Below the pieces are notes generated by a model. That model was not told the DNA's origin. It was given only the letters and a program-made list of their open reading frames with translations, and did not search any database. Source: Leptolyngbya sp. Prado105 (GTDB lineage Bacteria; Cyanobacteriota; Cyanobacteriia; Leptolyngbyales; Leptolyngbyaceae). From it: 35,133 bases of DNA. How positions within the stretch are numbered: the stretch's first letter is position 1; the number at the start of each line of letters is the position of its first letter. The DNA lies in NCBI GenBank assembly GCA_025454375.1, contig JALOOO010000020.1, positions 1 through 35,133 on the forward strand, given 5' to 3'. Positions 34,912-35,133 of the stretch are shown one piece after another. Position numbers and translations under genes: made by a program.

Positions 34912-35133
34912 TTAGCACGTTGCATTTTGCCTCGATCGTAGCGGCTGAGTGGCGACGAGTTCGACCTTGCCAGTCTGGGGATTGCGATGCCAGGATGCTG
35001 CTTCAATCAAAAGTTCAGAGGAAACGGGAGTCGTTGCGATCGTGTGAGTCGAAGAGACAGCACGCAGATCTGACCAAGGACGATGCGAGGAGCCACTCGA
35101 AACATTTTCGACTTGGCGACGGGCACCCATCGC
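34912..35133 (-). CDS. TpsA-like exoprotein (copy 3), C-terminal part only
   Basis: The frame is open to the window edge, so only the last ~73 residues are seen. They carry the array's C-terminal signature: WSDLRA, LLIEAASWHRNPQTGKVEL, and a final Ala-Thr-Cys. This matches the ends of copies 1 and 2, where a Cys also lies within the last residues. The ATG at 35130 is internal, not a start. It shows the array continues beyond the window. Confidence 0.85.
   Translation of the reverse strand, partial: AMGARRQVENVSSGSSHRPWSDLRAVSSTHTIATTPVSSELLIEAASWHRNPQTGKVELVATQPLRSRQNATC

Overview
The window looks like chromosomal DNA of a filamentous, Leptolyngbya-like cyanobacterium. Direct signs are an apcD-type allophycocyanin gene, abundant GCGATCGC-type (HIP1) sites, a DUF4346 protein, a cyanobacterial-style cystine lyase and filamentous-haemagglutinin-like exoproteins. 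I see no rRNA, tRNA, CRISPR array or intact insertion sequence. The assignments come from reading the translations; no database search was run.

Layout. 1-799: the 3' end of an unusual gene in which a long coiled coil runs into a transketolase-type C-terminal tail, closed by a terminator. 973-2093: apcD and a small membrane protein with a PVKVE tandem repeat. 2623-3669: a secreted PEP-CTERM protein with a good promoter and a terminator. 3739-11223: the most unusual block. It holds two asparagine-synthetase-like ligases without the glutaminase cysteine, a fold-III PLP decarboxylase relative that has lost its PLP lysine and catalytic cysteine, a zinc-ribbon/membrane/Toprim-like protein, a small membrane-anchored protein and 4-hydroxyphenylpyruvate dioxygenase. 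Five of the six run together on the minus strand; the first ligase faces them.

11490-16707: a fused 5-oxoprolinase/hydantoinase overlapping a secreted trypsin-like protease with TPR repeats. 17194-18276: a GT-B-like glycosyltransferase. 18372-21010: a tightly overlapped four-gene minus-strand operon of envelope proteins (membrane protein, small BamE/SmpA-like protein, lipoprotein, lysozyme-like secreted protein) with a promoter and a palindrome at its head. 21243-24498: a cupin protein, a NarL-type response regulator and a convergent sensor histidine kinase. 24837-26450: a FemAB-like/peptidogalycan protein and a DUF4346 protein.

26564-28065 is a decaying patch: an antitoxin gene followed by a vapC cut short and joined out of frame to a piece of another gene, and a two-gene unit whose first gene looks frameshifted. 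28165-35133 holds a cystine C-S lyase-like enzyme directly behind a tandem array of at least three TpsA-like exoproteins, the last running off the edge. No TpsB transporter gene is in the window.

The best candidate for an undescribed system is 3739-11223. Two ATP-dependent ligases that cannot obtain ammonia from glutamine in the usual way sit beside a decarboxylase homologue that should not work as a classical PLP enzyme, suggesting amide-bond chemistry on an unknown substrate. This is inference from motifs and gene order.
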